Source: Heyndrickxia acidicola
GTDB taxonomy: Bacteria; Bacillota; Bacilli; Bacillales; Bacillaceae_C
Reading direction: 5' to 3'
DNA: 64,000 nucleotides
NCBI RefSeq assembly: GCF_001636425.1
Contig: NZ_KV440953.1
Location: 62,001 to 126,000, forward strand
Shown: one piece after another, positions 1 to 10,693 of the stretch
How the letters are laid out: every line of letters begins with the position of its first letter
Position numbering within the stretch: the stretch's first letter is position 1
Notes under the pieces: model-generated
The model's database searches: none
The model's input: only the letters and a program-made list of their open reading frames with translations
Told to the model about the DNA's origin: nothing
Translations under genes and position numbers: made by a program

Positions 1-941
1 TCGAGCTTCAAAAGAAAATAGAGGAATTAAAAGAGTTTACAAAGGATTCAGATGTGGACCTTACTTCTGAAATTACCAAACTTGAAGCCAGATATAAAAA
101 ACTCGAAAATGAAATTTATCAAAGCATGAAGCCTTGGGATAGGGTTCAGGTTGCAAGGCATCCAAACAGGCCGACTACTTTGGATTATATTAAGCATCTG
201 TTTACTGATTTCTTTGAGCTTCATGGAGACCGGTTATTTGGGGATGATGAAGCCATTGTCGCGGGCATTGCCAAGTATAAAGGACTTCCTGTGACAGTAA
301 TGGGCCATCAACGAGGCAAGGATACAAAAGAAAATATTAGACGGAATTTCGGCATGCCCCATCCTGAAGGATATCGAAAGGCATTGCGCTTAATGAAGCA
401 GGCGGATAAATTTAATCGTCCGATCATTTGTTTTATAGATACAAAAGGAGCTTATCCGGGCAAGGCTGCGGAAGAGCGGGGACAAAGCGAAGCGATTGCT
501 AGAAACCTATTTGAAATGGCTGGATTAAGCGTTCCTGTCATTTGTGTTGTTATTGGAGAAGGCGGAAGCGGAGGGGCTTTAGCGCTTGGACTTGGGAATC
601 ACATCCACATGCTTGAAAACTCCATCTATTCCGTTATCTCACCAGAAGGAGCTGCATCCATCCTCTGGAAGGATGCATCAAAAGCCAAGCTGGCTGCAGA
701 ATCAATGAGGATTACAGCTCCGGATTTGAAAGAGCTTGGAATCATTGATGATATTATTCCGGAAGTAAAAGGCGGTGCACACAGGGATATTAAGGCTCAA
801 GCCGAATTTATCGGAAGTGCTCTGGAAAAATCCCTGAAGGAATTGCTGCCATTAACATCGGAACAGCTTATTGAAAGCCGTTATGAAAAATACAAGATGA
901 TGGGCAAGTTCTCTGAAGAGAAGGATTACGCAAATATTTAA
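1..941 (+). CDS. accA: Acetyl-CoA carboxylase carboxyltransferase subunit alpha, 5'-truncated by window edge
   Basis: Carboxyltransferase alpha subunit, which with AccD moves carboxyl groups from carboxybiotin to acetyl-CoA to make malonyl-CoA, the first committed step of fatty acid synthesis; cytoplasmic. The reading frame is open from base 3 to the stop at 939-941 (312 codons), and residues upstream of the first in-window ATG (54) still match the family ([17 protein letters not shown]). The true start therefore lies left of the window. The family is about 325 residues, so roughly a dozen residues are missing. Diagnostic stretches are [10 protein letters not shown], the [10 protein letters not shown] loop and the glycine-rich [12 protein letters not shown]. 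accD is expected just upstream, outside the window. A hairpin terminator follows the stop. Confidence 0.97.
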   Translation, partial: ELQKKIEELKEFTKDSDVDLTSEITKLEARYKKLENEIYQSMKPWDRVQVARHPNRPTTLDYIKHLFTDFFELHGDRLFGDDEAIVAGIAKYKGLPVTVMGHQRGKDTKENIRRNFGMPHPEGYRKALRLMKQADKFNRPIICFIDTKGAYPGKAAEERGQSEAIARNLFEMAGLSVPVICVVIGEGGSGGALALGLGNHIHMLENSIYSVISPEGAASILWKDASKAKLAAESMRITAPDLKELGIIDDIIPEVKGGAHRDIKAQAEFIGSALEKSLKELLPLTSEQLIESRYEKYKMMGKFSEEKDYANI

Positions 942-948
942 AATGGTT

Positions 949-990
949 AGGCAATTGATGGTATTCAATTGCCTACTATATTTGTTTTTA
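949..990 (+). terminator. Rho-independent terminator after accA
   Basis: A perfect 10-bp stem (949-958 with 965-974, AGGCAATTGA) has a 6-nt loop and is followed by a T-rich stretch. It separates accA from pfkA. Confidence 0.75.
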
Positions 991-1098
991 AACATCTACA
1001 TATCATTTTAAAGCGAAATCAACATATGAATTTTAATGTGAAGGTAACGCTTACAGTAATTTTATATTTTTGAATGTATTTCCTTTCGTTTGAATTCG

Positions 1099-1127
1099 TT
1101 GAGAATACATGGCGAAAGTGGTATTTT
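1099..1127 (+). promoter_or_regulatory. Candidate sigma-A promoter for pfkA-pyk
   Basis: TTGAGA (1099-1104), a 17-nt spacer, then TATTTT (1122-1127), about 85 nt upstream of pfkA. Both hexamers are imperfect matches. The call rests on spacing and on position between the accA terminator and pfkA. Confidence 0.4.
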
Positions 1128-1129
1128 AG

Positions 1130-2173
<1,044 letters not shown>

Positions 2174-2198
2174 CAGATGAACTATCGGAGGAATTAAA

Positions 2199-3959
2199 GT
2201 GAAGAAAACAAAAATAGTTTGTACAATTGGACCAGCCAGCGAAAGTGTGGAAATGCTGGAAAAACTCATGAATGCTGGAATGAACGTTGCTCGATTAAAC
2301 TTTTCACATGGTGATTTTGAAGAGCATGGTGCAAGAATCAACAATATACGGACAGCAGCTAAAAATACGAAAAAAAATGTTGCGATCCTGCTTGATACAA
2401 AAGGACCGGAAATTCGTACACACAATATGGAAAATGGCGGTTTTGAATTAACACAAGGCAAAACGGTTACGATTGCAATGGAAGAAGTTCTTGGTACTCC
2501 TGAGAAGTTTTCCATTAGCTATCCAGGTTTAATCGATGACGTCCAAGAAGGGTCTAAAATTTTATTAGATGATGGATTAATTGAATTAGAAGTGATTGGA
2601 ATCGATAGGAATAAAAAGGAAATTAATACAAAAATCCTTAATACAGGCATGATTAAAAATAAAAAAGGTGTAAATGTCCCTGGTGTTTCTGTCAGTCTGC
2701 CTGGTATTACGGAAAAGGATGCAAAAGATATTCTTTTTGGTATTGAGCAGGGTGTTGACTTTATTGCGGCTTCCTTTGTAAGACGTGCATCTGATGTGTT
2801 GGAAATCAGACAAATATTAGAAGAAAATAATGCAATACATATCCAAATCATCCCTAAGATTGAAAATCAGGAGGGTGTTGACAATATAGACGAAATCCTT
2901 GCTGTTTCTGATGGATTAATGGTAGCAAGGGGAGATTTAGGTGTTGAAATCCCAACTGAAGCAGTTCCACTTGTTCAGAAGGAACTAATTAAAAAATGCA
3001 ATGAGCTGGGTAAGCCTGTTATTACAGCGACTCAAATGCTTGATTCTATGCAGCGCAATCCAAGGCCGACACGTGCGGAAGCAAGTGATGTTGCCAACGC
3101 TATCTTTGACGGTACAGATGCCATAATGCTTTCTGGTGAAACGGCTGCAGGAAGCTATCCGGCTGAAGCTGTCCAAACCATGTACAACATCGCGATTCAT
3201 GTTGAGAAGGCTTTGGATCATCAGGCTATTTTGGCTAACCGCAGCAAAGACAGCGGCCGCAATTTAACAGATGCCATCTGTCAATCTGTTGCTCATACAG
3301 CCATTAATCTAGATGTTAATGCAGTTGTGACTCCTACAGAGAGTGGTCATACAGCCCGCATGATTTCTAAATACCGTCCGAAGTCACCTATTATTGCGGT
3401 CACTTCTCAAGAGAAAGTATTAAGAAGCTTAGCGCTAGTTTGGGGCGTGTACCCTGAGCTTGGAGAGAAAATGTCTTCTACGGACGAAATGCTTGATTTG
3501 GCTGTTGAAAAAAGTATTGAAAGCGGAGTTGTGAAACATGGTGATGTTGTCGTCATTACAGCTGGTGTACCAGTAGGCGAAGCAGGCACAACGAACCTCA
3601 TGAAGGTCCATGTTGTAGGGGACCTTTTGGCGAAAGGTCAAGGTTTAGGCCGCAAAACGGTTTATGGAAAAGTTGTAACAGCAAAATCCAGTAAAGAAGC
3701 ACAGAAAAAAGTGACTCCTGGATCTATTCTTGTCACAATTGGTACAGATAAAGATATGGTTTCTGTAATGGAACATTGCAGTGCTGTAATTACGGAAGAA
3801 GGCGGATTGACAAGCCATGCTGCTGTAGTTGGTATTTCAATGGGCATTCCTGTCATTGTAGGTGTAGAAGGTGCTACTTCCAAGCTTCATGACGGCCAGG
3901 AAATCACTGTTGATACATCACACGGCATTATCTATAACGGACACGCCGGAGTGCTGTAA
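2199..3959 (+). CDS. pyk: Pyruvate kinase with C-terminal PEP-utiliser-like domain
   Basis: Converts phosphoenolpyruvate and ADP to pyruvate and ATP, the last step of glycolysis. GTG start at 2199 behind GGAGGAATT; 586 residues, the long Bacillus form (B. subtilis 585). The catalytic barrel (about residues 1-345) carries the N-terminal [10 protein letters not shown], the [12 protein letters not shown] segment, substrate-site [12 protein letters not shown], and [10 protein letters not shown]. The PK C-domain follows (about 350-475). The extra C-terminal domain, typical of Bacillus pyruvate kinases, carries [20 protein letters not shown], which resembles the phosphohistidine domain of PEP-using enzymes. 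Cotranscribed with pfkA by spacing; terminator follows. Confidence 0.98.
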   Translation: MKKTKIVCTIGPASESVEMLEKLMNAGMNVARLNFSHGDFEEHGARINNIRTAAKNTKKNVAILLDTKGPEIRTHNMENGGFELTQGKTVTIAMEEVLGTPEKFSISYPGLIDDVQEGSKILLDDGLIELEVIGIDRNKKEINTKILNTGMIKNKKGVNVPGVSVSLPGITEKDAKDILFGIEQGVDFIAASFVRRASDVLEIRQILEENNAIHIQIIPKIENQEGVDNIDEILAVSDGLMVARGDLGVEIPTEAVPLVQKELIKKCNELGKPVITATQMLDSMQRNPRPTRAEASDVANAIFDGTDAIMLSGETAAGSYPAEAVQTMYNIAIHVEKALDHQAILANRSKDSGRNLTDAICQSVAHTAINLDVNAVVTPTESGHTARMISKYRPKSPIIAVTSQEKVLRSLALVWGVYPELGEKMSSTDEMLDLAVEKSIESGVVKHGDVVVITAGVPVGEAGTTNLMKVHVVGDLLAKGQGLGRKTVYGKVVTAKSSKEAQKKVTPGSILVTIGTDKDMVSVMEHCSAVITEEGGLTSHAAVVGISMGIPVIVGVEGATSKLHDGQEITVDTSHGIIYNGHAGVL

Positions 3960-3970
3960 GAGTTTAAATA

Positions 3971-4010
3971 AGAAAATTGCAGGGGCAAACTCTGCAATTT
4001 TCTTTTATAA
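3971..4010 (+). terminator. Terminator of pfkA-pyk
   Basis: A perfect 12-bp stem (3971-3982 with 3992-4003) and a 9-nt loop, then TTTTAT. The strong A/T-flanked GC core fits an intrinsic terminator. Confidence 0.85.
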
Positions 4011-4110
4011 TGGGGTAAATTCATTGGGAAAGCTCATTTTCGTGTTTCCTTTATCTAATTAAAGTCGTGCAGTCCATCTATCGCTGAACGTCGTTTTCTG
4101 CTTTTCTGAT

Positions 4111-4148
4111 TGTCCAGCTGCAGGTTTTGAAGGCATCTTCCGCTTTTC
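4111..4148 (+). repeat. Short fragment of hairpin repeat family C (TGTCCAGCT...CGCTTTTC)
   Basis: Begins TGTCCAGCT and ends CGCTTTTC, the two conserved ends of the long-hairpin repeat seen intact at 17893-18140 and 63233-63513, but with only about 20 nt between them. The preceding 45 bases (from about 4066, ending TGCTTTTC) look like the tail of another unit. It lies just upstream of fxsA. Confidence 0.5.
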
Positions 4149-4166
4149 TTTAAAGGAGGAATACTT

Positions 4167-4550
4167 TTGCGGTATCTGTTCTTTTTAATTATTGTTGTTC
4201 CTGCTATTGAAATTGGGTTATTTATACTTTCAGGGAAACTGATAGGTGTTTTCCCTACAATCTGTCTTATTATCTTTACAGGCATATTAGGAGCTTATCT
4301 GGCGAAGAAGCAGGGAATAGAAACGCTGAGAAGATTGCAGGAGGATCTCAGGAGCGGGAGAATGCCGGGGGAAGCCATTACAGATGGTGTCTGTATTTTG
4401 AGCGGGGGGATTTTTTTAATCACTCCTGGATTTATTACCGATATTCTCGGTTTGCTCCTTCTTATGCCGGCTACAAGAAAATGGTTCAAGCCGCTTTTAT
4501 ATCGCATATTCAGAAAATGGATGCGGCGTAAAACCGTTATTCTTCGTTAA
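4167..4550 (+). CDS. fxsA: FxsA family membrane protein (YtzA-like)
   Basis: Small membrane protein of the FxsA family, 127 residues. The name comes from E. coli FxsA, whose overproduction relieves exclusion of phage T7 by the F plasmid; the role in Bacillus is unknown. The TTG start at 4167 follows a strong AAAGGAGGA site (4152-4160). Hydrophobic segments lie at about residues 2-20, 24-43 and 71-95. The conserved GKLIGVFPTICLIIFTGILG core and the arginine-rich C-terminus ending RRKTVILR are typical. It lies directly after pyk, as ytzA does in B. subtilis. Confidence 0.88.
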   Translation: MRYLFFLIIVVPAIEIGLFILSGKLIGVFPTICLIIFTGILGAYLAKKQGIETLRRLQEDLRSGRMPGEAITDGVCILSGGIFLITPGFITDILGLLLLMPATRKWFKPLLYRIFRKWMRRKTVILR

Positions 4551-4567
4551 CGAATTACACACATATG

Positions 4568-4606
4568 AAAAAAGAAGCTAATTTACTGCAGATTAGCTTC
4601 TTTTTC
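4568..4606. terminator. Bidirectional terminator between convergent fxsA and ytvI
   Basis: A GAAGCTAAT/ATTAGCTTC stem (4574-4582 with 4592-4600) is flanked by an A-run on the left and a T-run on the right, so it can terminate transcription in both directions. Confidence 0.85.
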
Positions 4607-4639
4607 TTGTTATATATGAATCATTCTAGAGGATCAGCT

Positions 4640-5770
4640 TTATTTCTTAATTTCTATCTTAGGCTTACCCATAATGAAATTCCATAAATCTGTAAAAACA
4701 TTCGCCTTATTTAAAGTCGTAATGACAACGAGTGTAACGGGTCCTAAGATGAGTCCAAGAAATCCTAAGAGCTTAAAGCCGACAAATAATGCAATTAATG
4801 TTGGGAGCGGATTTATGCCAATACTCGAAGAAAGGATCTTTGGTTCCATTACTTGTCTTTGTACAACTACTACTGTATAAAGGACGGCAAGACCTACACC
4901 GAGCGGTATATGTCCCGTGATAAATTCATAGATGAGCCATGGGATAAAAACGACTCCTGTACCCAGGTATGGCAGAATATCAACAATTCCACAAACAAGG
5001 GCTATGGTAATGGCATAGTCAACACGCAAAATTAATAATCCAATTAAAACTATAACGAGTGTAATGGATATAAGTGTTAATTGAGCCCTAATAAAGCCTA
5101 CAAGTGCTTTTTTTAAATCCTCAAATACAGATTTGCTGCTTGTTCTTGCTTTTACAGGAAGAAACCTTCCGAAAAAGCCGGTAAGCTTGTACCAATCCTT
5201 GCTAATAAAGAAAGTGGCTAAGAGAGAAAATACTAATACCGTTGCAGCGTTTGGAATCCACGCAACAAAAACAGGGAGTTTTTGGAATAAATTCTGGAGG
5301 AAATCACCAGCATTTGAAGCCACTTTTTGCCCTGCAGCCTGGATGTTTTTGATGATTGTGTCTTGCTGGCCTGCCCCCAGGCTTTTAAATAAGCTTGTTC
5401 CTTTTTCATAAAGTGGAACGATTTTTGAAGTAACATAGTTTTCAATATAATTTACAAGTGTTTGGATATGCTCGGGTAGAACGTTCGCCAGATAAGAAGC
5501 CCCTGAAACAATTTCTGTAACTAAGAGGGTGACAAGACCAATAAATACACCAATAATGATAATAATGGATATAATAACGGCGAGTGATCTGGGCAGCCTT
5601 GCTTTTTTTTCGAGAATATTGACCAAGGGGTTAATCATCATCGCTATAACGATAGCAATCAAAAAAGGATAGGCCACTTTTGCAATCATTAAGAATGCAA
5701 ATCCGCCCAAAAAGATAATGCCGATTACGATCAAAAACCGGATGAATCGATAGATGTATTCAGGATTCAA
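4640..5770 (-). CDS. ytvI: Sporulation integral membrane protein YtvI (AI-2E transporter family)
   Basis: 376-residue polytopic membrane protein of the AI-2E/PerM-like family. Its B. subtilis orthologue YtvI is a mother-cell sporulation membrane protein; the substrate is not established. The TTG start (5770) is preceded on the minus strand by AGGAGGTAG. Two hydrophobic segments lie at the N-terminus (about residues 10-50) and one at about 60-85. An amphipathic coiled region follows (about 90-160), then several helices in the second half with family motifs LPYLGTGVVFIPW and GINPLPTLIALFVGFKLLG. It is transcribed against its neighbours and converges on fxsA. Confidence 0.9.
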   Translation of the reverse strand: MNPEYIYRFIRFLIVIGIIFLGGFAFLMIAKVAYPFLIAIVIAMMINPLVNILEKKARLPRSLAVIISIIIIIGVFIGLVTLLVTEIVSGASYLANVLPEHIQTLVNYIENYVTSKIVPLYEKGTSLFKSLGAGQQDTIIKNIQAAGQKVASNAGDFLQNLFQKLPVFVAWIPNAATVLVFSLLATFFISKDWYKLTGFFGRFLPVKARTSSKSVFEDLKKALVGFIRAQLTLISITLVIVLIGLLILRVDYAITIALVCGIVDILPYLGTGVVFIPWLIYEFITGHIPLGVGLAVLYTVVVVQRQVMEPKILSSSIGINPLPTLIALFVGFKLLGFLGLILGPVTLVVITTLNKANVFTDLWNFIMGKPKIEIKK

Positions 5771-5875
5771 TCCTCTACCTCCTAATGAGTCAGTTATTAT
5801 TCATTTTACATGGTTAAAGAGTCAAAAAAAAGCTTGAATTGCACTTAAAAATAAATTTTGGAAAGGAAGATATGG

Positions 5876-6337
5876 ATGTTTAATCAAGCGTATTTATTTC
5901 TCGCTTTATTGCTGGCAATCGGATTTGTTGCAAAAAATCAGTCTCTCATGATTGCTGTGGGAATCTTGCTTGTCATTAAGGTTGTGGGTGTGGATGGCAA
6001 GGTTTTTTCTGCAATTCAATCAAAGGGCATTAACTGGGGAGTTACCGTCATTACTATTGCTGTTCTAGCTCCGATTGCAAGCGGACAGATAGGGTTTAAA
6101 GACTTGCTTGACTCAATGAAGTCGCCCTATGCCTGGATTGCATTAGGTGCCGGTATGTTAGTTGCGTTAATTGCAAAGAACGGAATACAGCTTCTTTCAA
6201 CAGATCCGGAAATCACTACTGCTCTTGTACTAGGAACGATTTTGGCTGTTTCTCTATTCAGGGGGGTGGCAGTCGGACCATTAATTGGAGCAGGAATTGC
6301 TTATATGGCCATGAGAATAGTAGATTTTTTTCACTAG
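5876..6337 (+). CDS. ytwI: DUF441 family membrane protein YtwI
   Basis: Integral membrane protein of unknown function, 153 residues, mostly hydrophobic with about four to five helices. The start is ATG 5876 (MFNQAYLFLALLLAI), with GAAAGGAAGA (5861-5870) five bases upstream; an in-frame TTG at 5858 would lie upstream of that site. The conserved DUF441 stretches SKGINWGVTVITIAVLAPIA and GVAVGPLIGAGIAYMAM are present. It is divergent from ytvI and followed by the long leader region of citZ, the same place as ytwI in B. subtilis. Confidence 0.9.
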   Translation: MFNQAYLFLALLLAIGFVAKNQSLMIAVGILLVIKVVGVDGKVFSAIQSKGINWGVTVITIAVLAPIASGQIGFKDLLDSMKSPYAWIALGAGMLVALIAKNGIQLLSTDPEITTALVLGTILAVSLFRGVAVGPLIGAGIAYMAMRIVDFFH

Positions 6338-6410
6338 TTCGTACGACAAAAGAAATAAGCTGGCATGTGTTTTTTATTAAATTATTCAGTAATAGTAATA
6401 GACTCTGTTT

Positions 6411-6449
6411 AAGGAACACACATAGCCACTGAAGGCTTGTGTGTTCCTT
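6411..6449 (+). terminator. Strong hairpin after ytwI
   Basis: A perfect 12-bp stem (6411-6422 with 6438-6449, AAGGAACACACA) with a 15-nt loop. No T-run follows, so it could be a weak terminator or an mRNA-stabilising hairpin. Confidence 0.45.
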
Positions 6450-6534
6450 AATGTTCGACAGAATTCAATAGCCAGGTTTTTTTCAGTAAGGAAAGGGAAT
6501 TGTAGTAGTAAATCGTGAGAGGAGAATTTATTGA

Positions 6535-6645
6535 ATGGCCGTGATAAAAAATGACATTGGAGGAAATGCTTCAGTTAACGGCAGTACCCGATGTGAATGC
6601 CTGGATTGCAATTTTTCTAAAAAAACAATCATTATAAAGATGTAA
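6535..6645 (+). CDS. Possible small protein, 36 residues, cysteine pair
   Basis: ATG 6535 preceded by GAGAGGAG (6517-6524), then 36 codons to TAA at 6643-6645. The predicted peptide has a CECLDC cluster in the middle and a basic, hydrophobic tail. It is not a family I recognise. It lies in the 557-bp ytwI-citZ interval and ends just before the -35 of the candidate citZ promoter. An overlapping ORF of 28 codons starts at 6551 in another frame, so coding is unproven and this may be chance. Confidence 0.25.
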   Translation: MAVIKNDIGGNASVNGSTRCECLDCNFSKKTIIIKM

Positions 6646-6654
6646 AGGTTTCCA

Positions 6655-6683
6655 TTAACAAGAATCAGATAATTGTTTATAAT
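6655..6683 (+). promoter_or_regulatory. Candidate sigma-A promoter of citZ
   Basis: TTAACA (6655-6660), 17-nt spacer, TATAAT (6678-6683). A cre-like site follows at once. The leader to citZ would be about 200 nt. Confidence 0.6.
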
Positions 6684-6687
6684 ATGT

Positions 6688-6702
6688 TTGTAAGCGGACA
6701 AC
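6688..6702 (+). promoter_or_regulatory. Cre-like site (CcpA) downstream of the citZ promoter
   Basis: TTGTAAGCGGACAAC resembles the catabolite-responsive element core TGNAARCGNWNNCA, with a weak right half. Its position around +1 would let CcpA block transcription. citZ is known to be catabolite-repressed through CcpA and CcpC in B. subtilis. This is an inference from a partial match. Confidence 0.35.
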
Positions 6703-6894
6703 TTTATGTCAAAAAATAGACATTTTTAAATATTATATTATAATAGGTTATGTGACCGTTTGCATTTTTTGAATGTGCCATTCTTTTGTACATTCGATTA
6801 CCGGTTTTTTCGGTAATTATTTATCATTTACTAATTTACTAGTAGAGTTACCAGTATGCAGGGAAAGAAATTGTAACAAAAGGAGAGGGATATT

Positions 6895-8010
6895 ATGACA
6901 GCAACTCGTGGTCTGGAAGGTGTTGTAGCAACAACTTCTTCAATTAGTTCCATTATCGATGACACGCTTACATATGTTGGCTACAATATCGATGATTTAG
7001 CAGAAAACGCAAGCTTTGAAGAAGTTATTTATTTATTATGGCATTTAAAATTGCCAACGGAAACAGAACTAAATGAATTAAAACAGCAGCTTGCTGACAA
7101 TATGGAGCTGCCAAAAGAAGTAGTAGAAAGCTTTAAAATGTACCCAATCACTGAGGTTCATCCTATGGCTGCATTGCGTACAGCTGTATCATCCCTTGGG
7201 CTATACGATGAAGAAGCAGATGTAATGGAAGACGAAGCAAATTATCGAAAGTCTATTCGCCTTCAAGCAAAAATGCCGGCTCTTGTAGCTGCATTTGCAC
7301 GTATCCGTAAAGGACTAGAACCAATCGCTCCTCGCAAGGATCTTGGCTTTGCGGCGAACTTCCTGTATATGCTGAAAGGGGAAGACCCTGATGCAATTGC
7401 AGTGGAAGCGTTTAATAAAGCGCTTGTACTTCATGCAGACCATGAATTGAATGCATCTACATTTACCGCTCGTGTATGTGTAGCAACGCTTTCTGATGTC
7501 TACTCTGGAGTAACCGCGGCAATCGGCGCACTAAAAGGCCCTCTGCACGGCGGAGCGAACGAACAAGTTATGAAAATGCTTTCTGAAATCGGTTCTGTTG
7601 AGAATGTGGAAAGCTACATCCATGAAAAGCTGGAAAATAAAGAAAAGATTATGGGCTTCGGCCACCGCGTATACAGAAAAGGTGACCCTCGTGCCAAGCA
7701 TCTTAAAGAAATGTCCCAAAAGCTTACTGAACTGACTGGTGAGCCTGAATACTATCAAATGTCCATCCAAATTGAAGATATCGTCACTTCAGAAAAAGGA
7801 TTACCGCCAAATGTAGATTTCTATTCTGCATCAGTTTATCATTCACTTGGAATTGATCATGACCTGTTTACGCCAATTTTTGCTGTAAGCCGCGTGTCTG
7901 GATGGCTCGCTCATATCCTTGAGCAGTATGCAAACAACCGCTTGATCCGTCCTCGTGCTGAATATACAGGCCCTGGAATTCAAACGTACGTTCCTGTAGA
8001 AGAACGCTAA
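6895..8010 (+). CDS. citZ: Citrate synthase
   Basis: Condenses oxaloacetate and acetyl-CoA to citrate, the entry to the TCA cycle. 371 residues; ATG start behind AAAGGAGAGG. Conserved catalytic surroundings are visible: LKGPLHGGANEQVMKML (first active-site histidine region), IMGFGHRVYRKGDPRAKHL (second histidine) and PNVDFYSASVYHSLGI (catalytic aspartate). It heads the citZ-icd-mdh cluster. icd starts about 107 nt downstream behind a hairpin, and mdh about 110 nt after icd, so readthrough with graded expression is likely. Confidence 0.98.
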   Translation: MTATRGLEGVVATTSSISSIIDDTLTYVGYNIDDLAENASFEEVIYLLWHLKLPTETELNELKQQLADNMELPKEVVESFKMYPITEVHPMAALRTAVSSLGLYDEEADVMEDEANYRKSIRLQAKMPALVAAFARIRKGLEPIAPRKDLGFAANFLYMLKGEDPDAIAVEAFNKALVLHADHELNASTFTARVCVATLSDVYSGVTAAIGALKGPLHGGANEQVMKMLSEIGSVENVESYIHEKLENKEKIMGFGHRVYRKGDPRAKHLKEMSQKLTELTGEPEYYQMSIQIEDIVTSEKGLPPNVDFYSASVYHSLGIDHDLFTPIFAVSRVSGWLAHILEQYANNRLIRPRAEYTGPGIQTYVPVEER

Positions 8011-8060
8011 TCGAATATTTACAAATCGCAAAAAGATTGTTCTAATATTAAATGAACAAG

Positions 8061-8089
8061 AGGTTAGAAGGATATTGTTCTTCTAACCT
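8061..8089 (+). terminator. Intercistronic hairpin citZ-icd
   Basis: A 10-bp stem (8061-8070 with 8080-8089) with a 9-nt loop and no T-run. It is probably a processing or attenuation hairpin rather than a full terminator. Confidence 0.4.
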
Positions 8090-8117
8090 TTGATACTGAA
8101 ATTGGAGGGAATTAAAA

Positions 8118-9389
8118 ATGACACAAGGCGAAAAAATCGTTGTTGAAAACGGAGTATTGAAAACACCAAACAATCCAATCATCCCATTCATCGAAGGTGA
8201 CGGAACGGGTCCTGATATCTGGGCTTCATCTCAGCGTGTTCTTGATGCTGCTGTAGAAAAAGCTTACAAAGGCGAAAAGAAAATTGTGTGGAAAGAAGTA
8301 TATGCAGGGGAAAAAGCATTCAATAAAACTGGTGAATGGCTTCCATCTGAAACACTTGATGTGATTCGTGAATACTTAATTGCGATTAAAGGTCCTCTTA
8401 CAACTCCAGTAGGCGGCGGGATTCGTTCATTGAACGTTGCACTTCGCCAAGAATTGGATCTGTTTGTCTGCCTGCGCCCTGTCCGTTACTTTGAAGGTGT
8501 ACCTTCACCGGTTAAGCGCCCAGAAGATACTGACATGGTTATCTTCCGGGAAAACACTGAAGACATCTATGCAGGTATTGAATACAAAGAAGGATCGCCT
8601 GAAGTGAAAAAAGTGATTGAATTCCTTCAAAACGAAATGGGAGTAAATAAAATCCGTTTCCCAGAAACATCTGGTATCGGCATCAAGCCAGTATCTGAAG
8701 AAGGAACAAGCCGTCTTGTGCGTGCAGCTATCAATTATGCAATCAAAGAAGGCCGCAAATCTGTAACTCTTGTACATAAAGGAAATATCATGAAGTTTAC
8801 AGAAGGTGCGTTCAAAAACTGGGGTTATGAATTAGCAGAAAAAGAATTCGGTGATAAAGTGTTCACATGGGCACAATACGACAAAATTAAAGAAGAGCAA
8901 GGAACGGATGCAGCGAATAAAGCTCAAAGCGAAGCAGAAGCAGCTGGAAAAATCATCGTGAAGGATTCCATTGCTGATATCTTCTTACAGCAAATTTTAA
9001 CTCGTCCACGTGAATTTGACGTTGTAGCAACAATGAATCTAAACGGGGACTACATTTCTGATGCATTAGCTGCACAAGTAGGCGGTATCGGTATTGCTCC
9101 AGGAGCTAACATCAACTACGAAACTGGCCATGCGATCTTTGAAGCAACACACGGTACTGCACCTAAATATGCAGGACTTGATAAAGTAAATCCTTCTTCC
9201 GTTATCCTTTCAGGTGTATTAATGCTTGAACACCTTGGATGGACAGAAGCGGCTGACTTAATTACAAAATCAATGGAAAAAACAATCGCTTCTAAAGTAG
9301 TAACGTATGATTTTGCACGTCTAATGGACGGTGCAACTGAAGTGAAAACTTCTGAGTTCGGCTCTGAATTAATTAAAAACATGGATTAA
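8118..9389 (+). CDS. icd: Isocitrate dehydrogenase (NADP+)
   Basis: Oxidatively decarboxylates isocitrate to 2-oxoglutarate with NADP+. 423 residues, exactly the B. subtilis length; ATG start behind GGAGGGAATT. Signatures are [13 protein letters not shown] near the N-terminus, the phosphorylation/substrate loop region [18 protein letters not shown] (about residues 102-119), the divalent-metal signature [20 protein letters not shown] (about 307-326) and the NADP-site HGTAPKYAG (about 347-355). It is second gene in the citZ-icd-mdh cluster. A short GC-rich hairpin lies before mdh. Confidence 0.98.
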   Translation: MTQGEKIVVENGVLKTPNNPIIPFIEGDGTGPDIWASSQRVLDAAVEKAYKGEKKIVWKEVYAGEKAFNKTGEWLPSETLDVIREYLIAIKGPLTTPVGGGIRSLNVALRQELDLFVCLRPVRYFEGVPSPVKRPEDTDMVIFRENTEDIYAGIEYKEGSPEVKKVIEFLQNEMGVNKIRFPETSGIGIKPVSEEGTSRLVRAAINYAIKEGRKSVTLVHKGNIMKFTEGAFKNWGYELAEKEFGDKVFTWAQYDKIKEEQGTDAANKAQSEAEAAGKIIVKDSIADIFLQQILTRPREFDVVATMNLNGDYISDALAAQVGGIGIAPGANINYETGHAIFEATHGTAPKYAGLDKVNPSSVILSGVLMLEHLGWTEAADLITKSMEKTIASKVVTYDFARLMDGATEVKTSEFGSELIKNMD

Positions 9390-9402
9390 TAGCTGTTTTG
9401 GT

Positions 9403-9424
9403 AATGGGGGATTTATCCCCCATT
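9403..9424 (+). terminator. Intercistronic hairpin icd-mdh
   Basis: A perfect 9-bp stem (9403-9411 with 9416-9424, AATGGGGGA) with a 4-nt loop and no T-run. It is likely a stability or partial-termination element. Confidence 0.45.
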
Positions 9425-9499
9425 TGCTATGAGCGGAACTTTATTAACCTGCTAACATAAGAGCACGTTGCATTCAAATAATCTTTAGGGGGGTTTCAA

Positions 9500-10438
9500 A
9501 TGTCATTGATTAGAAAAAAGATTTCTGTTATCGGCAGTGGTTTTACAGGTGCGACTACAGCATTTTTATTAGCTCAAAAAGAGCTTGGAGATGTGGTACT
9601 GGTTGATATTCCACAAATGGAAAACCCGACAAAAGGAAAGGCTTTAGATATGCTTGAGGCAAGCCCTGTTCAGGGGTTTGATGCCAATATTACCGGTACT
9701 TCAAGCTATGAAGATACAAAGGATTCCGATATTGTCGTCATTACTGCAGGGATTGCCCGCAAGCCTGGTATGAGCCGAGATGATCTTGTTCAAACCAACC
9801 AAAAGGTAATGAAAAGTGTTACACAGGAAATTGTAAAATATTCTCCTGACTGCTTTATCATAGTTCTTACAAATCCGGTGGATGCAATGACCTACACCGT
9901 TTTTAAAGAATCCGGCTTCCCTAAAAACCGTGTAATCGGGCAATCCGGCGTATTGGATAGTGCTCGTTTCCGCACGTTTGTAGCACAGGAATTGAATCTT
10001 TCTGTAAAAGACGTAACAGGCTTTGTTCTGGGCGGCCACGGAGATGATATGGTTCCGTTGGTACGTTATTCCTACGCTGGGGGAATACCTTTGGAAACAT
10101 TGATACCGAAGGAGCGTTTAGAACAAATTGTTGAGCGCACACGCAAGGGCGGCGGAGAAATCGTTAACCTTTTAGGGAACGGAAGCGCTTATTATGCACC
10201 AGCCGCGTCACTTGTTGAAATGGTGGAGGCACTTGTCAAAGACCAGCGACGCGTACTTCCTTCGATCGCCTATTTAGAAGGAGAATATGGCTATGAGGGT
10301 ATATACCTTGGTGTTCCAACAATATTAGGCGCGAATGGCATTGAAAAAGTCATTGAGCTGGATTTGCTGGAAGAAGAAAAGGCAATGCTGGATAAGTCTG
10401 CAGAGTCCGTAAAAAATGTAATGGCTGTGCTTGCTTAA
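9500..10438 (+). CDS. mdh: Malate dehydrogenase
   Basis: NAD-dependent oxidation of malate to oxaloacetate. 312 residues, the lactate-dehydrogenase-like bacterial MDH. ATG start behind a GGGGGG site. It has the Rossmann motif [15 protein letters not shown] near residues 12-26, the cofactor/substrate loop [16 protein letters not shown] (about 82-97), and the catalytic [12 protein letters not shown] (about 176-187). In B. subtilis phoP and phoR follow mdh; here the gene is followed by a strong terminator and a repeat-filled interval before polA. Confidence 0.98.
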   Translation: MSLIRKKISVIGSGFTGATTAFLLAQKELGDVVLVDIPQMENPTKGKALDMLEASPVQGFDANITGTSSYEDTKDSDIVVITAGIARKPGMSRDDLVQTNQKVMKSVTQEIVKYSPDCFIIVLTNPVDAMTYTVFKESGFPKNRVIGQSGVLDSARFRTFVAQELNLSVKDVTGFVLGGHGDDMVPLVRYSYAGGIPLETLIPKERLEQIVERTRKGGGEIVNLLGNGSAYYAPAASLVEMVEALVKDQRRVLPSIAYLEGEYGYEGIYLGVPTILGANGIEKVIELDLLEEEKAMLDKSAESVKNVMAVLA

Positions 10439-10461
10439 GTACTGCCAGGTTAAATGAAAAG

Positions 10462-10494
10462 CATATCCTCCTTTGCGGAGGATATGTTTTTTTA
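10462..10494 (+). terminator. Terminator of the citZ-icd-mdh cluster
   Basis: CATATCCTCC/GGAGGATATG (10462-10471 with 10477-10486), a 5-nt loop and a run of T. A textbook intrinsic terminator. Confidence 0.9.
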
Positions 10495-10536
10495 TTGCAT
10501 CCCTCTATAAAATGCTAAACCTGAGGATGTTTTCTT

Positions 10537-10556
10537 GTCCAGCACCTATCGGCTAT
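10537..10556 (+). repeat. Fragment of hairpin repeat family C
   Basis: GTCCAGCACCTATCGGCTA is a close match to the left arm of the hairpin repeat at 63383-63406. No clear right arm is seen. It is the only recognisable feature in the 660-bp mdh-polA interval besides the terminator and the MITE at 10694-10853. Confidence 0.4.
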
Positions 10557-10693
10557 TGAATATTCGTTCATAAGGAGCAGCGATCTAATAGGGCCAGCTT
10601 TTTTTTGTTGAGTTAAGGAATTTTTCTTTAAAAGGGCTGCAATTAGTTGAAAAGTTAAGGTATTTATTCGAAAATCAGCTGCATTTTATTAAA

